In this document: positions 4,833 to 8,347 of the stretch, in pieces
How positions within the stretch are numbered: position 1 is the stretch's first letter
Layout of the letters: every line of letters begins with the position of its first letter
NCBI GenBank assembly: GCA_964398645.1
Contig: CAYNNU010000101.1
Coordinates: forward strand, 1 to 8,347
Origin: Spirochaeta_B sp964398645
GTDB taxonomy: Bacteria; Spirochaetota; Spirochaetia; DSM-27196; DSM-8902
DNA length: 8,347 nt
Reading direction: 5' to 3'
Translations under genes and position numbers: made by a program
Notes under the pieces: model-generated
The model's input: the letters and a program-made list of their open reading frames with translations, nothing else
What the model was told of the DNA's origin: nothing
The model's database searches: none

Positions 4833-6920
4833 CTAGTTATTGATGGATTGTAAGAAAAAGTGGCATCGAGCCATGTAATAGGCGGTTGGGCCATCCTGCG
4901 GGTGTTCTTTGAAGATTTTTTGAAAGCCATCCAAGGCCTTTTGGTAATGTGCATCATTGTAGGCTGTGAGGGCTTTGTGAAAGGGCGATTGAATTTTCTC
5001 GATTTGTGATAATTCCTCTTCTGCGTATCCATCAAGCACTTCAAACAGTTCGATAGGCTTTTCGCGGCCCCGAAGGTGTATGGTTCCGATGTTGCGGAAA
5101 CGATAGTCCTGTGGATTCGGAAGCCTCGCCTTGAACTGTTCACTAATAATCAGGGGTGCTCCCACTTCTTTGGTAAAGCTTTCCAGGCGGCTGCTGACAT
5201 TTACCGCATCTGCTATCACAGTTGTTTCCAGCCTATCTTGTTCTCCTATGGTGCCAAGAATTGAGTCGCCGATATGTACGCCTATACCAATAGCAATTGG
5301 GGGATAGCCGGAATTCTGGCGGTGATTATTATACCTTCTTACCTCAATTTGCATTTCTATTGCTGCCTGCAGGGCTTTTTCGGGGCTTGTGGGGAACAAG
5401 GCCATCACTGCATCGCCGATGTATTTATCAATGAATCCTTGATGCCGTCTGATAATAGGGCCTATTCGTTTCAAATATGAATTAAGAAAATTAAAGTTTT
5501 CCTGGGGGGTCATTTTTTCCGAGATTTCGGTGAAGCGTCTGATGTCAGAAAAGAGAATGGTCATGTTTTTTTGTACCTGATCGCCCAGAGCTATATCAAT
5601 TATACTTTTTTTGTTCAGGATATCGAGAAATTCAAAGGGCACAAAGCGTTTTAGTGCCGTGTTTAGTTTGCTGAGGCGGATGGAGAGGCTTTCAATTTCG
5701 TTAAAGCTGTTGGTAAATTTTCTGGATAGCATAATGGTTTGGAAAAACAGAAAGATGAAAAATCCTGTGGGCACCAGGTAGAGATTTCCAAATATACTTT
5801 TGCTGTAAAGAATGTCGTTTATCGCGGCATATATAATTATCAGACTTCCCAGAGCTACAAACAGAGAGCCGCTTCGCCGTTGTATCGCTGCCTTGGTAAC
5901 TGTTATGGCAGAAAAAATGAGCCCGATCATCATGTGGGATAACATGATATTTACTAAATGATTGCTAATGTATGCCGGCAATAGCAGGGAGGGTATGCTA
6001 ACGACTAAGGTTTGGATGGAATAGTAGGCTGTGATTTTTTTCATTGCCTCATTGGGGAATAATGCATTAAGAAATTTCAGGAAGAACCAGGCGCCAAAAA
6101 CGGGAAGGGCAAATTCCAGCCGCCTGGCAATATCCCAGCTGATAAAAGGAAACCAGCTGGTAAATAAGTGTTCGCCGGTTGTTGCTACTCGGATTACGCT
6201 TAGCAGACTGAATAGGCCAAAATAGAGCGCTGAGTGTTCCTGTTCCCGGTAGAGATAGATTACGATATGGTACAGACCGATTATTAACAATCCGCCAATC
6301 AACAATGCCTCGATGATTGTCCGGTTTTGACGGTACTGTTGTATGGTATTGAATGCGCCGAAATAGGGTGGCCGCCATATACCGCTTTTTCGATAGTGGT
6401 AGTTTGATGTTTGTAAAATGATTTCGACAGTATTGTTCCTGCTGGTGAAGGCTGTGACCTGAGGATGAAAGGAAGGGACACTGGTTTTTCGACTCGTTCC
6501 AGGATTTCCATCGCGAAGAAGTTCCTGCCCGTTTATCAGAAGCCGGTAATTTGTAAGCAATTCCGGTTGGTACAAGCCATATATTTCGCCGTCATGTAAT
6601 CCTGTAATCCTGAGTCTGTATGTTCCATAGCCTTGTGCTGGCAGGTGTGCTCCTTCATATTCGAGATTGCACCAGCTTTCAGGCAGCTTGGAATAGCCAG
6701 GGGCATTTCTAGCAGGATTTTGTGGGGAGACCCATTCTTTCCAATAGAATTCCCATTCTCCTTCCAGTGCTATTAATGAATCCCGTGAAAAATTGGAAAG
6801 TGATACTGTTCCGTCTACAGCATTGGCGGTAAGCGCATCACGCTGTGCGTTACTGAGTAATAGATGAAGCACTCCTGAAAGCAGAAGCAGGCTTCCTGCA
6901 ATTAATAGTTTTTTCTTCAT
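4833..6920 (-). CDS. Membrane adenylate cyclase with 7TMR-DISM-type sensor and TPR tail
   Basis: 695 residues. A signal or anchor helix (5-22) precedes an extracytoplasmic beta-rich domain (about 50-190) of the jelly-roll kind seen in 7TMR-DISM receptors. Seven hydrophobic segments follow, near 202-223, 229-247, 265-287, 297-316, 322-343, 352-370 and 379-398. A helical linker (405-450) leads into a class III nucleotide cyclase domain (about 451-630). Its metal-binding Asp residues are Asp459 (LFSDI) and Asp503 (YIGDAV). Lys499 and Asp571 are the pair that selects ATP over GTP, and Asn574 and Arg578 are the transition-state residues, so active cAMP synthesis is predicted. Residues about 645-690 form one or two TPR-like helices. 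The ATG is preceded by an off-spaced purine stretch (AGGG 11 bases away, AAAGG directly adjacent) and a perfect extended -10. It lies downstream of a sensor kinase on the same strand. The ligand is unknown. Confidence 0.93.
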   Translation of the reverse strand: MKKKLLIAGSLLLLSGVLHLLLSNAQRDALTANAVDGTVSLSNFSRDSLIALEGEWEFYWKEWVSPQNPARNAPGYSKLPESWCNLEYEGAHLPAQGYGTYRLRITGLHDGEIYGLYQPELLTNYRLLINGQELLRDGNPGTSRKTSVPSFHPQVTAFTSRNNTVEIILQTSNYHYRKSGIWRPPYFGAFNTIQQYRQNRTIIEALLIGGLLIIGLYHIVIYLYREQEHSALYFGLFSLLSVIRVATTGEHLFTSWFPFISWDIARRLEFALPVFGAWFFLKFLNALFPNEAMKKITAYYSIQTLVVSIPSLLLPAYISNHLVNIMLSHMMIGLIFSAITVTKAAIQRRSGSLFVALGSLIIIYAAINDILYSKSIFGNLYLVPTGFFIFLFFQTIMLSRKFTNSFNEIESLSIRLSKLNTALKRFVPFEFLDILNKKSIIDIALGDQVQKNMTILFSDIRRFTEISEKMTPQENFNFLNSYLKRIGPIIRRHQGFIDKYIGDAVMALFPTSPEKALQAAIEMQIEVRRYNNHRQNSGYPPIAIGIGVHIGDSILGTIGEQDRLETTVIADAVNVSSRLESFTKEVGAPLIISEQFKARLPNPQDYRFRNIGTIHLRGREKPIELFEVLDGYAEEELSQIEKIQSPFHKALTAYNDAHYQKALDGFQKIFKEHPQDGPTAYYMARCHFFLQSINN

Positions 6921-6948
6921 CCTTTCTACTACCCTGTATAAGTAGCTG

Positions 6949-6957
6949 ATTATATCA
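6949..6957 (-). promoter_or_regulatory. Extended -10 promoter of the adenylate cyclase gene
   Basis: On the minus strand TGATATAAT is a perfect extended -10. A start near 6942 would give a leader of about 22 bases. The -35 region (TTCCAT at 6977-6972) matches poorly. The same nine bases occur again at 7033-7041. Confidence 0.6.
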
Positions 6958-7032
6958 TTAGAAAGGAGAAAATGGAAAAATTTTGTGTATTTGACGTATA
7001 ATTGTGATTGTATGTATTCTCTTATTGAATAA

Positions 7033-7041
7033 ATTATATCA
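7033..7041 (-). promoter_or_regulatory. Second extended -10 copy, overlapping the kinase stop codon
   Basis: TGATATAAT on the minus strand, identical to the box at 6949-6957 and 84 bases upstream of it. It overlaps the kinase stop codon (TAA at 7036-7034). It could be a second promoter for the cyclase with a leader of about 106 bases. The A/T-rich context makes a chance match possible. The rest of the 113-base gap shows no clear terminator. Confidence 0.35.
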
Positions 7042-8347
7042 AGAAATGAATAATACTTTTTGTTCCATTATCTTTTTCTGCTGTATACGTACCATTTAGC
7101 TGTTCAACCAGCATTTTTACTATTGTCAGTCCAAAGCCAGAGCTTGTGTTTTTTTGAATTGTATCGTCAATTCCGATGCCATTGTCGTGAACTATGACGG
7201 TCACTTGGTTGCCGTTTTTTTTTATGGATAGTGATATGGTGCCTTGTGCCTTTTTTGGGAATGCGTATTTGAATGCATTTGTCAAAAGCTCGTTGATGAT
7301 GATACCCAGAGTAATTGCACTATTTGCTAGAATATTGAATTCATCAATTTGCTTGTGGATGGAAATCTGTTTTTTTTCGGAAAAAATGTTCTGAATTGAA
7401 TCAATTAGGTTATGAATATAGTTTTTGATTGGTATTTCCTGTTGGTCTTCACTCAACAAAAGACGATCATACAAAATTCGCATCGATTGCACTCGCGATA
7501 TTGCATCAATTAAGATTTTTTTTGCTTCAGAATTATTGGTTGAATCCTGCTGTAACATTAAATAACTTTCTATGTTCTGAATATTATTTTTTACTCGGTG
7601 GTGAACTTCTTTGAGAAGCGTTTCCTTTTCAGCAAGCTGCTTTTGTATTTCTTTTTCTGCCTCTTTTCTTTCTGTGATGTCTTGATGCGTTCCAATAAAG
7701 CGGGTAGGGGTGCCATCTTCAGCCCTTTCAACAATAATGCCACGCCCAGCTATCCACATCCAGTCGCCATTTTTTTTCTTAAAACGGAATTCTACTTTAT
7801 ATCTTTCTGTCTCGCCATGCAGGTGTTTTTCAACTTGTGACAATACATTTGCCAAGTCTTCAGGATGAACCCGTTCCTGAAAGGCCTCAAAGCTAGCATC
7901 AAATTCATTGGCCGAATAGCCAGCAATTTCAAAATATCGGGGGTCGAAATATACCTTGTTATTTTGTAGATCCCAATCCCACATGCCGTCATTGGCGGCG
8001 TGGTGTATTTTTGATAATCGATCCTCATTGATACGCAATGCTTGCTCTGCTTTTTTCCTCTCGGTAATGTCATACCAGGTCACATGAAGGATGTCTTCCT
8101 GATTCAATGTAATCTTTAAGAGCGTAACCTCCAGCAGGAAAGGAGTCCCATCATAGCGGACGCACATCCATTCAAATAGACAAAAACCCTCCCTCAGGGC
8201 CTTGTTGATATATTCTTCGGCCGCAATTGATGACCTTCTTCCATCTGGTTGTATCTCGGGTGAAATCTCATCGGGATTTGAGCCAATGAAACGTTCTTTG
8301 TCATTAATACCAAGGAAATGCAGGGCCGCATTGTTGCATTCGTAAAA
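7034..8347 (-). CDS. PAS-PAS-HisKA_2-HATPase sensor histidine kinase (5' end outside window)
   Basis: 437 codons are visible. The frame is open to the right edge and reads as PAS sequence there (FYECNNAALHFLG), so the ATG at 8167 is internal and the protein starts beyond the window. Counting from the edge, residues 1 to about 95 are one PAS domain, closing with DITERKKAEQAL. Residues 105-230 are a PAS_3-type domain (GMWDWDLQNN, VHPEDL, EFRFKKKNGDW, GTHQDITERKEAE). Residues 238-320 are a HisKA_2 dimerisation domain with the H-box EVHHRVKNN, His250 being the likely phosphorylated residue. Residues 335-437 are an HATPase domain with the N-box INELLTNAFKYAF (Asn352), G1 DNGIG and G2 GFGLTIV. No membrane segment is visible, so the visible part is cytoplasmic. 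There is no fused receiver, so a separate response regulator must exist. The cyclase gene follows 113 bases downstream on the same strand. Confidence 0.94.
   Translation of the reverse strand, partial: FYECNNAALHFLGINDKERFIGSNPDEISPEIQPDGRRSSIAAEEYINKALREGFCLFEWMCVRYDGTPFLLEVTLLKITLNQEDILHVTWYDITERKKAEQALRINEDRLSKIHHAANDGMWDWDLQNNKVYFDPRYFEIAGYSANEFDASFEAFQERVHPEDLANVLSQVEKHLHGETERYKVEFRFKKKNGDWMWIAGRGIIVERAEDGTPTRFIGTHQDITERKEAEKEIQKQLAEKETLLKEVHHRVKNNIQNIESYLMLQQDSTNNSEAKKILIDAISRVQSMRILYDRLLLSEDQQEIPIKNYIHNLIDSIQNIFSEKKQISIHKQIDEFNILANSAITLGIIINELLTNAFKYAFPKKAQGTISLSIKKNGNQVTVIVHDNGIGIDDTIQKNTSSGFGLTIVKMLVEQLNGTYTAEKDNGTKSIIHFLI

Noticed and set aside
6991..7020. Plus-strand promoter TTGACG - 18 bases - TATTCT giving an antisense RNA to the kinase 3' end
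   Set aside because: The -10 matches only 4/6 in a very A/T-rich gap, and no product or structure downstream supports it. Not reported as a feature.
8165..8167. ATG at 8167 as the start of the sensor kinase
   Set aside because: The same frame encodes good PAS-domain sequence for another 60 codons up to the window edge.

Overview
The window looks like a chromosomal segment from a free-living spirochaete-type bacterium. This is an inference from architecture, not from a database match. The supporting signs are a membrane adenylate cyclase with an N-terminal 7TMR-DISM-type sensor, a PAS/HisKA_2 sensor kinase and a lamin-tail lipoprotein. G+C is moderate and uneven: about 62% in one counted 60-base stretch of glmS, about 40% in one stretch of the cyclase, and 25-42% in five stretches of the 4.1-4.7 kb segment.

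Layout from left to right: the 3' part of trpA (+, cut by the left edge); a thioredoxin gene (+) with a GTG start; a perfect hairpin that fills most of the short gap to a convergent gene; a lipoprotein with a lamin-tail-like domain (-); a 79-bp divergent gap; full-length glmS (+); a compositionally distinct stretch of about 0.8 kb with a small helix-turn-helix-like ORF and a DUF1801 gene; a convergent membrane adenylate cyclase (-); and upstream of it a PAS-PAS-HisKA_2-HATPase sensor kinase (-, cut by the right edge).

The observation most worth pursuing is that the last 13 codons of glmS, including its stop, occur twice: once at the real gene end (3935-3973) and again about 840 bp downstream (4776-4814), right beside the 3' end of the cyclase gene. 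The copies differ at 5 of 39 bases and every difference is silent, so both read QPRNLAKSVTVE-stop. The A/T-rich stretch lies exactly between them. This is the footprint expected when an element integrates at, or a segment recombines into, the 3' end of a protein-coding gene, supplying a new gene tail and displacing the old one. No integrase or transposase is visible in the window.

Functionally, trpA (tryptophan synthesis), the thioredoxin (thiol redox) and glmS (glucosamine-6-phosphate for the cell wall) are housekeeping genes. The kinase and cyclase form a same-strand pair of signalling proteins. Several starts have a TATAAT-like -10 box with no good -35, often in the extended TGnTATAAT form. 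Two divergent starts (the lipoprotein and glmS) lack a Shine-Dalgarno sequence and have -10-like boxes placed so that the transcript could begin at the start codon.
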